64,000 nucleotides of DNA, from positions 2,736,414 to 2,800,413 of the forward strand of contig NZ_AP024110.1 in assembly GCF_019703875.1 (NCBI RefSeq). The letters run 5' to 3'. Both the position numbers and the translations under genes were made by a program. Below the pieces are notes generated by a model. That model was given only the letters and a program-made list of their open reading frames with translations. It did no database searches and had not been told where the DNA came from. Each line of letters begins with the position of its first letter. Position 1 is the first letter of the stretch. Below are positions 40,605 through 51,675 of this stretch, piece after piece. Source of the DNA: Methyloradius palustris (GTDB taxonomy: Bacteria; Pseudomonadota; Gammaproteobacteria; Burkholderiales; Methylophilaceae).

Positions 40605-41216
40605 TCATTTCCCTGGCCAACTTTGCAACAGAACCTCCACCACACCATACAGCTCTTCTTTGGAAGCGCCATTAGAGGCCTGAACAGAAAGCCCCTTGTG
40701 GACGGTAGTCACATACTTCGATAAAGATTCTGAATTCGATCCCTCTGGAAGATCACCTTCATTTATTGCCTGATCAAACCTTTTAGCAAGTTTCTTCTCA
40801 TATCGATGCAAAGAGTCGATGATTTTCTGCTGGATGCCAACGCTCTCCAGCTCTGAGCTTACAGAACTCAGCACAGCTAAACAACCCGTAGATTTTTCCA
40901 GCGAAGTAAGCAAATCAACTGATTGAATCAGCAACTGCCTGACAACTTCCCTGGAGGTTTTTTCAAATAATACTTCGTCTAAATACGCCGTAGGTCCTTC
41001 AACATACTTAGCTAACACTTGTGAAAACAAGGTTTCTTTATTACCAAACGCAGCATAAACACTTGGGCGATTAATGCCCAAGGCTTCAGTGATATCTGTC
41101 ATCGAAGTGGCTTCATACCCTTTACGACGAAATAGCTGCAGAGCATTTTCTAATGCTACATCTTTGTCGAATTTACGTGGCCGACCTAGTGGCTTCTGAG
41201 TTTTGGTAGTCTCCAT
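40605..41216 (-). CDS. TetR/AcrR-family repressor
   Basis: From the ATG at 41216 the protein has 203 residues; an upstream TTG would add an unlikely 20-residue tail overlapping the promoter region. The N-terminal HTH reads SMTDITEALGINRPSVYAAFGNKETLF (about residues 36-62), typical of TetR regulators, with an AT-hook-like GRPRKF just before it. The C-terminal ligand domain resembles the TetR_C group with conserved LLIQSVDLLTSLEKSTGCL. It is divergent from the hydrolase/SDR pair, with two palindromes in the shared region, so it most probably represses that pair and itself. The inducer is unknown. Confidence 0.85.
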   Translation of the reverse strand: METTKTQKPLGRPRKFDKDVALENALQLFRRKGYEATSMTDITEALGINRPSVYAAFGNKETLFSQVLAKYVEGPTAYLDEVLFEKTSREVVRQLLIQSVDLLTSLEKSTGCLAVLSSVSSELESVGIQQKIIDSLHRYEKKLAKRFDQAINEGDLPEGSNSESLSKYVTTVHKGLSVQASNGASKEELYGVVEVLLQSWPGK

Positions 41217-41256
41217 AATGAGCAGAATAAAGAATTTATTTGCGCTTGTCCAATAT

Positions 41257-41278
41257 ATTTGTACTGTTAAGTACAAAT
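41257..41278. promoter_or_regulatory. TetR operator O1, perfect palindrome
   Basis: ATTTGTACT-GTTA-AGTACAAAT is a perfect inverted repeat with 9 bp arms. It lies between the divergent tetR and hydrolase genes, just upstream of the hydrolase -35 box, where it could control both directions. Confidence 0.7.
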
Positions 41279-41283
41279 AGTTA

Positions 41284-41313
41284 TTGACTTGCTATTTTGT
41301 TTGTATTTATTAT
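41284..41313 (+). promoter_or_regulatory. Promoter of the hydrolase-SDR operon
   Basis: TTGACT (41284-41289), 18 bp spacer and TATTAT (41308-41313) give a good sigma-70 match. The -10 box overlaps the second operator half-site at 41311, consistent with repression. Confidence 0.55.
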
Positions 41314-41330
41314 GTACCTTGTAGTACAAA
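41311..41330. promoter_or_regulatory. TetR operator O2, imperfect copy
   Basis: TATGTACC-TTGT-AGTACAAA has the same 8-4-8 geometry as the O1 core; the right arm is identical and the left arm matches 6 of 8. Centre-to-centre distance to O1 is 53 bp, about five helical turns. Confidence 0.55.
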
Positions 41331-41353
41331 ACATAACTTATGAGGAAAATGAA

Positions 41354-42259
41354 ATGAACAAATATCTGAAATCAGTACTATTAATGGCTGCCACTTTTTC
41401 TATTGTTGAGGCAGGTACAGCTTCAGCGCAGGACAAACTTGAAACAGCGCCCACCAAGTTTATCGAGGCTAGCGGCATCAAGTTCTCTTACCGAACTTTA
41501 GGTAAAAGCACGGGAACGCCATTGATACTGTTACAACACTTCACTGGCACGATGGATTACTGGGATCCCGCCGTAGTCAACGGCTTGGCAAAAGAACGCC
41601 CAGTCATCGTTTTTAATAACACAGGCGTGGGATCAACGAGCGGAAAAACCCCCGATAACGTTGCGCAAATGAGCACAGATGCTTTAGCTTTCATCAATGC
41701 ACTTGGTTATAAAAAAGTAGATCTGCTTGGCTTCTCTCTGGGTGGATTTATTGCACAGGAGCTAGCTGCTGAGCATCCAGACCTAATAGGTAAAGTAATC
41801 CTTGCTGGCACTTCGTATCAAGGCGGCGGCGATCACCTGATGCAAGTATTGGGCGAGGCATTCTCACAAAAAGATTCTCCAGACCCACGCCTATGGCTGT
41901 TCTTCACGCACAGCCCAGAAAGCCAGCAAGCTGGCCGTGAATTCATCAAACGTGCAAGCGCAAGAACACAAAATCGCGACCCCGAAAGCGGTAAAGACAT
42001 TGCTGATGCTCAGGCTAAAGCACTGATAGTCTGGACCAACACCAACGACCCTGAAAACAAGTTGCTCAAGTCAATCACCCAGCCAGTGCTCATCGTGCAA
42101 GGTAGCAACGACACGATGTTGGGTACCGAGAGCTCCGTCACGATGTTTAAAACATTGAAAAATGCCCAACTGGTGTTATTCCCCGATTCGAATCACGGCT
42201 CTATTTTTCAGTATCACGATACGTTCGTGAAAACTGCCAACGATTTTCTTAACCAATAA
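41354..42259 (+). CDS. Exported alpha/beta hydrolase
   Basis: From the ATG at 41354 (TGAGGA Shine-Dalgarno) the protein has 301 residues with a signal peptide of ~23 residues ending in TASA-Q. This start is preferred over an upstream TTG that lies within the promoter. The hydrolase core shows the oxyanion-region motif LLQHFTGTMDYWD, the nucleophile elbow LLGFSLGGF (serine), the acid near QGSNDTMLG and histidine in NHGSIFQYHD. It resembles haloperoxidase/epoxide-hydrolase-like alpha/beta hydrolases; the substrate is unknown. It is co-transcribed with the SDR gene 24 bp downstream and probably induced through the TetR regulator. Confidence 0.82.
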   Translation: MNKYLKSVLLMAATFSIVEAGTASAQDKLETAPTKFIEASGIKFSYRTLGKSTGTPLILLQHFTGTMDYWDPAVVNGLAKERPVIVFNNTGVGSTSGKTPDNVAQMSTDALAFINALGYKKVDLLGFSLGGFIAQELAAEHPDLIGKVILAGTSYQGGGDHLMQVLGEAFSQKDSPDPRLWLFFTHSPESQQAGREFIKRASARTQNRDPESGKDIADAQAKALIVWTNTNDPENKLLKSITQPVLIVQGSNDTMLGTESSVTMFKTLKNAQLVLFPDSNHGSIFQYHDTFVKTANDFLNQ

Positions 42260-42283
42260 TTTAACTACTTTAGGAGCAATAAA

Positions 42284-43078
42284 ATGACTACAGCAAAACT
42301 AGGTACTGCACTTATTACAGGTGCATCCACCGGCATAGGCGCTGTCTATGCAGACCGTCTGGCAAAGCGCGGCTATGACCTTATTCTGGTCGCTCGCGAT
42401 CAGGTAAAGCTGGAAAAAGTAGCAAGCCAGATCAAAGCTGAATATCCCGTCAACGTAGAAGTTATTTCGGCTGACCTCACCTTGAAAACTGATCTGGCAA
42501 AGATTGAAGATCGCCTGCGCTCCGATAGCAGCATTACATTGCTGCTGAACAATGCTGGGTTAGGCGCAACATCAAAACTGGTAGATGCCAATCTCGATGA
42601 ACTTGAAACCATGATCACCTTGAACGTAACGGCATTAACGCGCTTATCTGGCGCCGTCGTTCCATCATTCGTCAAACGCGGTAAAGGCGTTGTGATCAAT
42701 ATCGCCTCTATTGTCGCATTAGCGCCTGAAATGTTGAATGGTGCTTACAGCGGCAGCAAAGCCTATGTCGTCAATTTTACGCAGTCTATGCATCACGAGT
42801 TAGCTGATAAAGGCATTAAGGTACAAGCAGTGCTGCCTGGCGCAATTGATACGCCATTCTGGGATAAGTCAGGCTTGCCAGTACATAACTTGCCTAGCCA
42901 GATAGTGATGACTCCTGAAAACTTGGTAGATGCAGCTTTGGCTGGGTTTGATCAGGGCGAATTGATTACAATCCCTTCGCTACCAGACATCGCTCAATGG
43001 GAATCACTGGATGCCGCCCGCAAAGTACTCACGCCGAATCTGTCTCGTACCATACCAGCAAGCCGCTATTTAAATTAA
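42284..43078 (+). CDS. Short-chain dehydrogenase/reductase (SDR)
   Basis: This 264-residue classical SDR has the dinucleotide-binding motif TGASTGIGAVYA, the NNAG motif (LLNNAGLGA) and the active-site YxxxK (YSGSKAYVVNF), with the catalytic serine in INIASIVALAPE. A TAGGAG-type Shine-Dalgarno precedes the ATG. It is the second gene of the TetR-controlled pair and probably acts on the same small molecule pathway as the exported hydrolase, though the compartments differ. An intrinsic terminator follows. Confidence 0.87.
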   Translation: MTTAKLGTALITGASTGIGAVYADRLAKRGYDLILVARDQVKLEKVASQIKAEYPVNVEVISADLTLKTDLAKIEDRLRSDSSITLLLNNAGLGATSKLVDANLDELETMITLNVTALTRLSGAVVPSFVKRGKGVVINIASIVALAPEMLNGAYSGSKAYVVNFTQSMHHELADKGIKVQAVLPGAIDTPFWDKSGLPVHNLPSQIVMTPENLVDAALAGFDQGELITIPSLPDIAQWESLDAARKVLTPNLSRTIPASRYLN

Positions 43079-43104
43079 TCATTCATTACAAGTGACGCAA
43101 TAAG

Positions 43105-43130
43105 AAAAGCCAGCTTTAAGCTGGCTTTTT
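43105..43130. terminator. Bidirectional terminator between SDR and HU genes
   Basis: AAAAGCCAGCTT and its reverse complement form a 12 bp stem closing a minimal loop, with T-runs on either side for both strands. It separates the convergent SDR and HU genes. Confidence 0.8.
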
Positions 43131-43172
43131 CAATACAGTGGCTCAGATACAAGAGCCTAAATAACTAAGTAT

Positions 43173-43445
43173 TTAGTTCACTGCATCTTTAAGTGCTTTA
43201 CCTGCTGTGAAGGCTGGAGCCTTGCGTGCAGCAATCTTTAATTCTTTACCAGTCTGTGGATTGCGACCAGTACGTGCAGCGCGTTGGCTTACTTTGAATG
43301 TACCAAAGCCAATCAAAGCAACTGGTTCACCTGCTTTTAATGAAGCAGTGATGCTATCAGTAATGGCGGTAAGGGTTTTAGCAGCGGCGGCTTTAGAGAT
43401 TCCAGCTTCTGCAGCGATAACTGCAATGAGTTCGGTTTTATTCAC
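43173..43445 (-). CDS. hupB: HU-family nucleoid DNA-binding protein
   Basis: The 90-residue histone-like protein is the usual length for HU. The start [25 protein letters not shown], the turn [21 protein letters not shown] with the DNA-minor-groove arm, and the C-terminal basic segment are diagnostic of HU rather than IHF. It compacts and bends DNA as a homodimer. It is a single gene, ended by the shared terminator to its left. The upstream gap (43446-43629) contains TTGACA on the minus strand (near 43558) as a possible -35 box, without a convincing -10. Confidence 0.92.
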   Translation of the reverse strand: MNKTELIAVIAAEAGISKAAAAKTLTAITDSITASLKAGEPVALIGFGTFKVSQRAARTGRNPQTGKELKIAARKAPAFTAGKALKDAVN

Positions 43446-43629
43446 TTGAGTAATCCTGATTGATTTTGGAGCGCTTATCTTAAACCATTTTTTGTCGATT
43501 GCACTAGTTTTTGCTACTAGTTCTCATTACTTAGGTACAAATCTTGTCAAACCGCGCAAATAAAGGCGCTACGTGGCAACTTTTTGGCATTTAAGGGCTC
43601 TTATTTCTTACCAATTTTGGAGAATCGCG

Positions 43630-44022
43630 ATGATCAAAGTCGTTAAAACAAATGCTGAATGGCAAGCACAGCTCAGCCCGATGCAATATCAGGTCACACG
43701 ACTAGCAGCAACTGAACGTCCTGGAACTGGCGAATATGCTGACTTTAATGAACATGGTATTTATAGCTGCGTATGTTGCGGTACAGATTTATTTGAGTCT
43801 GATACCAAATTTGATGCAGGCTGCGGTTGGCCAAGTTATTTCAAACCGCTTAACCCTGAAAATGTGCGTGAAGAACGCGATATATCTCTAGGTATGATCC
43901 GTACCGAAGTAATATGCAATGTCTGCGATGCGCACCTAGGTCATGTTTTCCCTGATGGACCACCGCCTACCGGCCTGCGCTACTGCATTAACTCTGCATC
44001 TCTTAGTTTTAAACCTGTTTAA
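43630..44022 (+). CDS. msrB: Peptide methionine-R-sulfoxide reductase MsrB
   Basis: From the ATG at 43630, which has GGAG seven bases upstream, the protein has 130 residues, the family's usual length. The upstream GTG extension is rejected. Two zinc CxxC pairs are visible (CVCCGTDLF region and [12 protein letters not shown]), and the catalytic cysteine lies in RYCINSASL. It repairs methionine-R-sulfoxide in proteins using thioredoxin. No signal peptide is seen, so it is cytoplasmic. A terminator hairpin follows. Confidence 0.93.
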   Translation: MIKVVKTNAEWQAQLSPMQYQVTRLAATERPGTGEYADFNEHGIYSCVCCGTDLFESDTKFDAGCGWPSYFKPLNPENVREERDISLGMIRTEVICNVCDAHLGHVFPDGPPPTGLRYCINSASLSFKPV

Positions 44023-44041
44023 TTACTAAAACACCGAAGAT

Positions 44042-44073
44042 AAAACGACTGATCTCAAATGGGTCGTTTTTTT
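44042..44073 (+). terminator. Intrinsic terminator after msrB
   Basis: AAAACGAC at 44042-44049 pairs with GTCGTTTT at 44063-44070, followed by further T residues. It lies 20 bp past the msrB stop. Confidence 0.65.
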
Positions 44074-44174
44074 ATTGATAGGTACATGCTTTTAAGCATC
44101 AATATATTTGGCAGAAATGTTGAATTCCTAGATACTCTATTTTTAGATACAAGCACGAGGTTAGGGTCACCCAC

Positions 44175-44732
44175 ATGGCTATCAAGTCACATGTTGATGC
44201 AAATTACCGTTTTATTGCCGCTTATCAAGAAATCAATGTGCGCATTGCGCAACGCCAACAGGCATTAACCCTTTATGTGACTCTAATGGTGAGTTTGCTT
44301 GCTGCGCTGGTCGCGCTAAAGCCAACTGTGGGAGGAATTGCGCCACCGATTGAGTGGCTGGTACTTGGTTTTCCAGTCGCGTCTCTTGCTTTGGTCTTTC
44401 TGAATTACATGGCCGAGCGTGCAATCGCAAATTTACGCCATTTCCTTTCGATACTTGAGCAGTTGGACAATGCCCACCAATCACTTCCTAGTTACCACAT
44501 TGATCCCGTATGGACGATTGCGGCCAATAAAGCGAGACGCTTTCACGTATATGCTGCAGCTACACTTGTAGCCGGGACTAATGGCATCGGCTTGGGCGCT
44601 GTCATTCACATATATCCTGAACGTATCGCTGAGCACCCAGCGATTATCATTTTATCCGCCACCGTTGCGCTAGCGTCTTTTATCATGCTGCTGGTGATTC
44701 CTCGATGGAGTTACCGCCCCATTAATAGTTAA
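44175..44732 (+). CDS. Hypothetical four-helix membrane protein
   Basis: The 185-residue protein has about four hydrophobic segments (roughly 31-50, 60-80, 124-145, 155-177) arranged as two hairpins. They are separated by a charged, helical loop (AERAIANLRHFLSILEQLDNAH). The short N-terminus is soluble and has an HVDANYRFIAAYQEINVRIAQRQQ-type helix, of which only part is shown. I do not recognise the family. It lies 14 bp upstream of a phage-type GH19 lysozyme gene and is probably co-transcribed with it. A holin-like or membrane-export role would fit that neighbour but is speculative, since it is larger than most holins. Confidence 0.6.
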   Translation: MAIKSHVDANYRFIAAYQEINVRIAQRQQALTLYVTLMVSLLAALVALKPTVGGIAPPIEWLVLGFPVASLALVFLNYMAERAIANLRHFLSILEQLDNAHQSLPSYHIDPVWTIAANKARRFHVYAAATLVAGTNGIGLGAVIHIYPERIAEHPAIIILSATVALASFIMLLVIPRWSYRPINS

Positions 44733-44746
44733 CTTGAGAGGTAAAC

Positions 44747-45379
44747 ATGATTACAGCAGATGCCCTGAAAAAAGCTTTTCCACTATGCGCAGCGCCTGAT
44801 GATTGGGTCAAAGCACTGGCGCCAGCCATGGAGAAATATGCCATCAATAGCCCCGCTAGAATCGCTAGCTTTTTGGCACAAACAGGGCATGAATCTAGTC
44901 AATTCAACCGCTTGGTAGAAGGTTTAAATTACAAGACAGCGTTGCGGCTCACCAAGGTCTGGCCTAAGCGTTTTCCAGATGAAGCTAGCGCGTTACCTTA
45001 TGTGAATAACGAAGAAAAACTGGCGAACCTGGTCTATGCCAAACGCTTGGGTAATGGCGATAGCAGTAGTGGTGACGGCTATAAATTTCGTGGTCGCGGC
45101 ATCATCCAGATCACTGGTCGCAGTAACTATGCTGACGCAGGTAAAGCGTTAGGCCTCGATTTAGTTAACCAGCCTGATTTATTGTTGCAAAAGTCACATG
45201 CCGCAATGAGCGCCGCATGGTTCTGGAGCAGTCGCGGACTCAATGCGTTGGCAGATGATCGCACTGATGACAACGATCTGGAAGACTTTACCGAAATCAC
45301 CAAACGTATTAACGGCGGTAGTGTTGGGCTAAGTGAGCGCTTGGCTTTACTTAACCTAATAGAAGGTCAACTCGCTTAA
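44747..45379 (+). CDS. GH19 family lysozyme/chitinase, phage endolysin type
   Basis: The 210-residue glycoside hydrolase family 19 protein shows the catalytic region FLAQTGHESSQFNRLVEGLNY (glutamate after the His) and the second block GDGYKFRGRGIIQITGRSNY. The substrate-cleft segment AAWFWSSRGLN and the C-terminal ITKRINGG are also characteristic. There is no signal peptide, which is typical of phage endolysins that need a holin, and less so of secreted chitinases. It should cleave peptidoglycan. An AGAGG Shine-Dalgarno is present. No phage structural genes surround it, so it is either a domesticated endolysin or a remnant of a lysis cassette with the upstream membrane protein. Confidence 0.82.
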   Translation: MITADALKKAFPLCAAPDDWVKALAPAMEKYAINSPARIASFLAQTGHESSQFNRLVEGLNYKTALRLTKVWPKRFPDEASALPYVNNEEKLANLVYAKRLGNGDSSSGDGYKFRGRGIIQITGRSNYADAGKALGLDLVNQPDLLLQKSHAAMSAAWFWSSRGLNALADDRTDDNDLEDFTEITKRINGGSVGLSERLALLNLIEGQLA

Positions 45380-45381
45380 AA

Positions 45382-46524
45382 TTAACTTTTAGCAGTAAGC
45401 CGCCAGAGTGAGGTTACTTCGGCTTTACGTGCTAGATGCAAAGGGTCTGTTGGGTCTGATGCACGCGGATGTGTGGCTTTTGTATCGCGCTTTTCTATTA
45501 CCGCTAAACCAGCTTTATCAATCGCAGCAAGTAACTCATCGCGAGTTCGCAAGCCCAAATGTTCTGCAATATCGGAAAGGATTAGCCAGCCTTCGCCATC
45601 GGTAGTTAGATGCGCAGCAAGACCATTTAAAAACCCCAAAAGCATGCGGCTATCCTGATCATAAATCGCATGTTCAATTGGTGAACTAGGGCGCGCTGGT
45701 ATCCAAGGTGGGTTGCAGACTATCAATGGCGCTTGACCCGTAGGAAATAGGTCGGCTTTTACTATCTCAATACGGTCACTCAGACCTATGCGTTCAATGT
45801 TTTCATGGGCGCAGGTCAGGGCACGGTCGTCCTGGTCAGTAGCGATGACTTTTTTAACACCGCGATGTGCCAATACTGCCGCGATAACGCCAGTACCAGT
45901 ACCAATATCAAACGCCAACTCCGAATTAGGCAAAGGCGTATCTGCAATCAGCTGGATATATTCACCGCGCACAGGCGAAAATACGCCGTAATGCGGGTGA
46001 ATCTGGTTCGCCAGCGCTGGAATTTCTACGCCTTTTTTGCGCCATTCATAAGCGCCAATCAAGCCTAATAATTCACGTAATGAAATAACATAGGCTGCTG
46101 TTGCTGGGCCATACACTTGTTCACAAGCTGACTTTACATCGGGAGCGCGACGTAACGTGCTGGCATGCTCTGACGTCAATTCAATTAACAACATCGCCAA
46201 GGTACGTGCACGCTGTGACTGTGCTTGTCGATGTAGATGAAATGCCTCAGCAGGGCTGGCTGCGCTAATCTTCTCAGTCTTATTCTTATGTTTAGGGGCT
46301 TGGGCACGACGCGCCATGGCTTGGAGCAATTGACGCGCATTCTGGAAGTCACCTCGCCAAAGCAATGCCGTACCTTCGCAGGCAAGCCTGTAAGCAGCAT
46401 CTGCCGTCATGGTGTCATCTACGACCATCACACGCTTAGGCGGTGGTGTGCCACTTTCTGAGCGCCATTGCCTACTGATGGTTTTGCCTGCTTGTACCCA
46501 ACTAATTACTGGTGATTCACTCAA
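45382..46524 (-). CDS. SAM-dependent methyltransferase, PrmC/RsmC-like
   Basis: The 380-residue protein has a C-terminal class I methyltransferase domain: SAM motif AFDIGTGTGVIAAVLA, acidic residue in IATDQDD, and the catalytic NPPW motif (IVCNPPWIPARP) shared by N5-glutamine and N6-adenine methyltransferases such as PrmC and RsmC. The ~190-residue N-terminal region is helical and of unknown role. The target (release factor, rRNA or other protein) cannot be decided. It converges on the GH19 gene with a 2 bp gap between stops. It lies just downstream of the atp operon terminator, on the same strand. Confidence 0.75.
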   Translation of the reverse strand: MSESPVISWVQAGKTISRQWRSESGTPPPKRVMVVDDTMTADAAYRLACEGTALLWRGDFQNARQLLQAMARRAQAPKHKNKTEKISAASPAEAFHLHRQAQSQRARTLAMLLIELTSEHASTLRRAPDVKSACEQVYGPATAAYVISLRELLGLIGAYEWRKKGVEIPALANQIHPHYGVFSPVRGEYIQLIADTPLPNSELAFDIGTGTGVIAAVLAHRGVKKVIATDQDDRALTCAHENIERIGLSDRIEIVKADLFPTGQAPLIVCNPPWIPARPSSPIEHAIYDQDSRMLLGFLNGLAAHLTTDGEGWLILSDIAEHLGLRTRDELLAAIDKAGLAVIEKRDTKATHPRASDPTDPLHLARKAEVTSLWRLTAKS

Positions 46525-46570
46525 AAGAAATGTGCTCCGTACTTATTTATTACCTGATTATATTACCCAA

Positions 46571-46596
46571 TAAAAAAGGCAGCTTACGCTGCCTTT
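46571..46596 (-). terminator. Terminator of the ATP synthase operon
   Basis: AAAGGCAGC-N4-GCTGCCTTT, a perfect 9 bp stem, is followed by a T-run when read on the minus strand. It lies 28 bp after the atpC stop. Confidence 0.85.
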
Positions 46597-46623
46597 ACAG
46601 TCTACTGCCAATCAGGGCTGGTA

Positions 46624-47052
46624 TTAATGTTTTGTAATCTTGCGTAGCTGTTGAATCGCCTGCAATTGCGCCATGGCTTCCATCAGTTCGCCTTGTGCTT
46701 TGGCGTAATCTACTTCTGAGCTCTTGTTCTTAATCGCTTCTTCAGCCACGCGCTTGGCCTCCAAGGCTTTCGCTTCATCCAGGTCATGGCCACGAATAGC
46801 AGTATCTGCCAATACTGTAACGATGCCTGGTTGAATCTCAAGTATGCCGCCAGAAACGAATATCAACTGCTCTTCAGCCTGATCAGAAATCTTCAGGCGT
46901 AAAGCGCCAGCTTTAATGGTGGTCAACAGTGGCGCATGGCGAGGATAAATACCGACTTCACCTTGCAACGCAGGCGCCACAATGAACTCAACCTCGCCAG
47001 AGAAGATAGACTCTTCGGCGCTTACTACATCAATATGGATGGTTGCTGTCAT
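46624..47052 (-). CDS. atpC: ATP synthase F1 epsilon subunit
   Basis: The 142-residue protein shows the epsilon beta-sandwich start ([28 protein letters not shown] region) and the motif [19 protein letters not shown], then a C-terminal two-helix domain. It is part of the central stalk and an inhibitor of ATP hydrolysis. It is the last gene of the operon, 37 bp after atpD. Confidence 0.96.
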   Translation of the reverse strand: MTATIHIDVVSAEESIFSGEVEFIVAPALQGEVGIYPRHAPLLTTIKAGALRLKISDQAEEQLIFVSGGILEIQPGIVTVLADTAIRGHDLDEAKALEAKRVAEEAIKNKSSEVDYAKAQGELMEAMAQLQAIQQLRKITKH

Positions 47053-47089
47053 GCTGTTTACCTATTTGCTATGGTTATTGGCTTAAAAA

Positions 47090-48520
<1,431 letters not shown>

Positions 48521-48605
48521 CTAAACTTATTTGTTGAATGCTTTTGCATTCATCTATTAACTGGGTAGTTCTTAACCTGAAACTGCTACTGAATCACTTT
48601 TGCGC

Positions 48606-49475
48606 TTAGCCAGATACAGCTGCAGCGCCACCGACAATTTCTGAAATTTCCTTGGTAATCGCAGCTTGGCGGGCTTTGTTGTAAACCAGCTTCAACTCAC
48701 CAATTACTGTTTTTGCGTTATCAGATGCTGACTTCATCGCCACCATACGTGCGCTTTGTTCTGATGCCATGTTTTCTGCAACAGACTGGAACACCAATGA
48801 CTCAATGTAACGCACCATCAAATCATCAATGACGACTTGTGCATCTGGCTCATAGATGTAATCCCAATGACCTGTTGGTGCACCAAGGCTTTCACCTGAA
48901 AGCGGTAGCAACTGCTCCATCACCGACTCTTGCTTCATGGTATTAATAAAGCGGTTGTAGGCGATGTACAACTGATCGATCTCGCCTGCAACATAAGCAT
49001 CTAGCATCACTTTAACTGGGCCAATCAGCTTTTCCATCTGTGGCTTATCGCCCAAACCAGTCATTTGAGATTTGATATTCGCGTTAATGCGAGTCATCAA
49101 ACCCAAGCCCTTGTTGCCAATCGCAGTGACTTGCACACCATGACTGTCGTTTTCCCAAGCTTGCATCTGGTTCACAGCAATACGCAGTACGTTCGTATTC
49201 AAACCACCGCAAAGACCTTTATCTGACGTAATCACGATCAGGCCGATGTTTTTAACCACATCGCGCTTGATCAAGAATGGGTGACGGTATTCAGCCTGCG
49301 CATGCGACAAGTGAGCAGCTATATTGCGGATCTTCTCAGCATATGGACGAGCTGCACGCATCCGTTCCTGCGCTTTGCGCATTTTGGAAGCGGCGACCAT
49401 TTCCATCGCTCTGGTGATCTTGCGCGTATTTTCAACGCTCTTGATCTTGGTACGTATTTCCTTGCTACCGGCCAT
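48606..49475 (-). CDS. atpG: ATP synthase F1 gamma subunit
   Basis: The 289-residue rotor subunit starts [20 protein letters not shown] and ends with the conserved helix region [21 protein letters not shown]. The central coil turns within the alpha3-beta3 ring. It lies 27 bp after atpA. Length and both conserved termini match the family. Confidence 0.97.
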   Translation of the reverse strand: MAGSKEIRTKIKSVENTRKITRAMEMVAASKMRKAQERMRAARPYAEKIRNIAAHLSHAQAEYRHPFLIKRDVVKNIGLIVITSDKGLCGGLNTNVLRIAVNQMQAWENDSHGVQVTAIGNKGLGLMTRINANIKSQMTGLGDKPQMEKLIGPVKVMLDAYVAGEIDQLYIAYNRFINTMKQESVMEQLLPLSGESLGAPTGHWDYIYEPDAQVVIDDLMVRYIESLVFQSVAENMASEQSARMVAMKSASDNAKTVIGELKLVYNKARQAAITKEISEIVGGAAAVSG

Positions 49476-49502
49476 TATTCAGCTCCAGATTCTAGTGTTA
49501 TC

Positions 49503-51044
49503 TTAGTAAGCACTAGTCGCTTTAAAGTCTTCAATCGCTGCTGACAGTTCTTTGTCATCATCTTTTGATAGATCAAGTGTTGCTTCGATCTTGTCAGCAA
49601 TGGCTTTGTATTTAGACTTGATAAATGCATGTAAGGCAGATTCAAAAGCCAGCACCTTGTTAACAGGCACATCATCCAAATAGCCTTTGGTAGCAGCTTG
49701 CAAGCTGATTGCCATTTCAGATACTGACAATGGCAGATACTGAGCTTGCTTCATCAATTCAGTCACCAGACGACCACGCTCTAACTGCTTGCGGGTGGCT
49801 TCATCAAGGTCAGAAGCAAACTGGGCGAAAGCAGCCAATTCACGATATTGCGCAAGTGCTAAACGTACACCACCACCCAGCTTTTTAACGACCTTGGTTT
49901 GGGCTGCACCACCAACGCGTGATACTGAAATACCGGCGTTGATTGCAGGACGAATACCAGCGTTGAACAAATCTGACTCCAAGAAAATCTGGCCATCAGT
50001 AATCGAAATCACGTTAGTTGGTACGAATGCAGAAACGTCACCCGCTTGTGTCTCAATGATGGGCAATGCGGTCAATGAACCCGTCTTGCCTTTTACTTCA
50101 CCCTTAGTGAAGGCTTCGACATAGTTTACATTTACGCGAGCAGCACGTTCGAGCAAACGTGAGTGGAGATAGAACACATCGCCTGGATAAGCTTCACGGC
50201 CTGGTGGACGACGTAACAGCAATGAAATCTGGCGATAAGCAATCGCCTGCTTGGTCAAGTCATCATAAACAATTAATGCATCTTGGCCGCGATCACGGAA
50301 ATATTCACCCATGGTGCAACCAGAGTATGGCGCAATGTATTGCAACGCTGCTGAGTCAGAAGCTGAGGCGGCTACGATAATGGTGTATTCCATCGCACCA
50401 TATTGTTCAAGTTTGCGTACCACGTTAGCAATGGTTGAAGCCTTTTGGCCAACCGCAACGTAGATACAGGTCATGTTCTGACCTTTTTGATTGATGATGG
50501 CATCAACGGCAACCGCTGTTTTACCTGTTTGACGATCACCAATAATCAATTCACGTTGACCGCGGCCAACTGGCACCATGGAGTCAATCGCCTTAATACC
50601 TGTTTGTACTGGTTCATTCACTGATTGACGCGCAATCACGCCTGGCGCCATCTTTTCAATCTTGTCAGTCAGCTTTGCGTTAACTGGGCCCTTACCATCA
50701 ATGGGATTGCCCAGCGCATCAACCACACGGCCAATCAGTTCAGGGCCCACTGGCACTTCAAGAATACGGCCTGTACATTTAGCGATATCGCCTTCGGTAA
50801 TGTGTTCATAATCACCCAGTACCACGGCACCGACTGAATCACGCTCAAGGTTGAGCGCCAAACCGAATGTATTGCCAGGAAACTCGATCATTTCACCGGC
50901 CATCACGTTTGATAGACCGTGAATACGCACAATACCGTCTGTCACTGATATCACGGTACCTTGGGTACGTGCTTCGGCAGTGGTAGAGTAATTCTCTAAT
51001 CTGCTTTTAATCAGTTCACTAATTTCTGATGTTGATAACTGCAT
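49503..51044 (-). CDS. atpA: ATP synthase F1 alpha subunit
   Basis: From the ATG at 51044 (513 residues, normal for the family) the protein begins [16 protein letters not shown], the usual alpha N-terminus. An upstream TTG extension is rejected. The nucleotide-binding P-loop [10 protein letters not shown] and the regulatory-site regions are present. It is a non-catalytic partner of beta and carries the delta-binding N-terminus. It lies between atpH and atpG. Confidence 0.98.
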   Translation of the reverse strand: MQLSTSEISELIKSRLENYSTTAEARTQGTVISVTDGIVRIHGLSNVMAGEMIEFPGNTFGLALNLERDSVGAVVLGDYEHITEGDIAKCTGRILEVPVGPELIGRVVDALGNPIDGKGPVNAKLTDKIEKMAPGVIARQSVNEPVQTGIKAIDSMVPVGRGQRELIIGDRQTGKTAVAVDAIINQKGQNMTCIYVAVGQKASTIANVVRKLEQYGAMEYTIIVAASASDSAALQYIAPYSGCTMGEYFRDRGQDALIVYDDLTKQAIAYRQISLLLRRPPGREAYPGDVFYLHSRLLERAARVNVNYVEAFTKGEVKGKTGSLTALPIIETQAGDVSAFVPTNVISITDGQIFLESDLFNAGIRPAINAGISVSRVGGAAQTKVVKKLGGGVRLALAQYRELAAFAQFASDLDEATRKQLERGRLVTELMKQAQYLPLSVSEMAISLQAATKGYLDDVPVNKVLAFESALHAFIKSKYKAIADKIEATLDLSKDDDKELSAAIEDFKATSAY

Positions 51045-51130
51045 TTGTCTGTCTCCTGACCTTGTGAGGTCCAACCTTTGAGTATGTTAACTTTTAAACG
51101 TACCTGCTATTAAAACCTTAATTCTTAATC

Positions 51131-51667
51131 TTAGCCCTTGAGCGCATAAGCCATGATTTGTAACTGCCCACGTACTGATGCGTCTATCACTGTATCGCCA
51201 ATCACTATCTTGATTCCACCGATCAGCTCCGGGTCAAGCTTGACCTGTGCTTCAACTTTTTTGCCAAATTTGGCTTCTAGTTGTTTTACGACTGTTTTCA
51301 CTTGGGCGTCTGTTGGCTTGGCCGCCGCTGTAATTTCAGCTTCAAGCGTGCCTTCATCTTCTGCCTTGAGCAATTCAAATGCTTCTGCGATATCTGGAAG
51401 CAATCCTAAACGACTGTACTCAACCAGTACTTTGACCAAATTGATGGCTTCTGCGCTTAGCTTGCCTTCACTGACTTTAAGGAAAATCCGCTCCAGTTCA
51501 CTTGCATCCAGTTTTGGATTATCAATGGCGGCTTTGATTTGCTCATTTGAGGCAATGCCAGATAACAAGGCCAATTCATCAGACCAGGTAGCCAGCGATT
51601 TCTTTTCTTTAGCAAGCCTGAATACTGCTACAGCATAGGGTCTTGCGATGGTAATTGCTTCAGCCAT
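51131..51667 (-). CDS. atpH: ATP synthase F1 delta subunit
   Basis: The 178-residue peripheral-stalk subunit has the N-terminal helical domain ITIARPYAVAVFRLAKEKK and the C-terminal signature DPELIGGIKIVIGDTVIDASVRGQL (shown in part). It links F1 alpha to the b subunit stalk. It lies 8 bp after atpF. Confidence 0.96.
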   Translation of the reverse strand: MAEAITIARPYAVAVFRLAKEKKSLATWSDELALLSGIASNEQIKAAIDNPKLDASELERIFLKVSEGKLSAEAINLVKVLVEYSRLGLLPDIAEAFELLKAEDEGTLEAEITAAAKPTDAQVKTVVKQLEAKFGKKVEAQVKLDPELIGGIKIVIGDTVIDASVRGQLQIMAYALKG

Positions 51668-51675
51668 GTGCGTTC

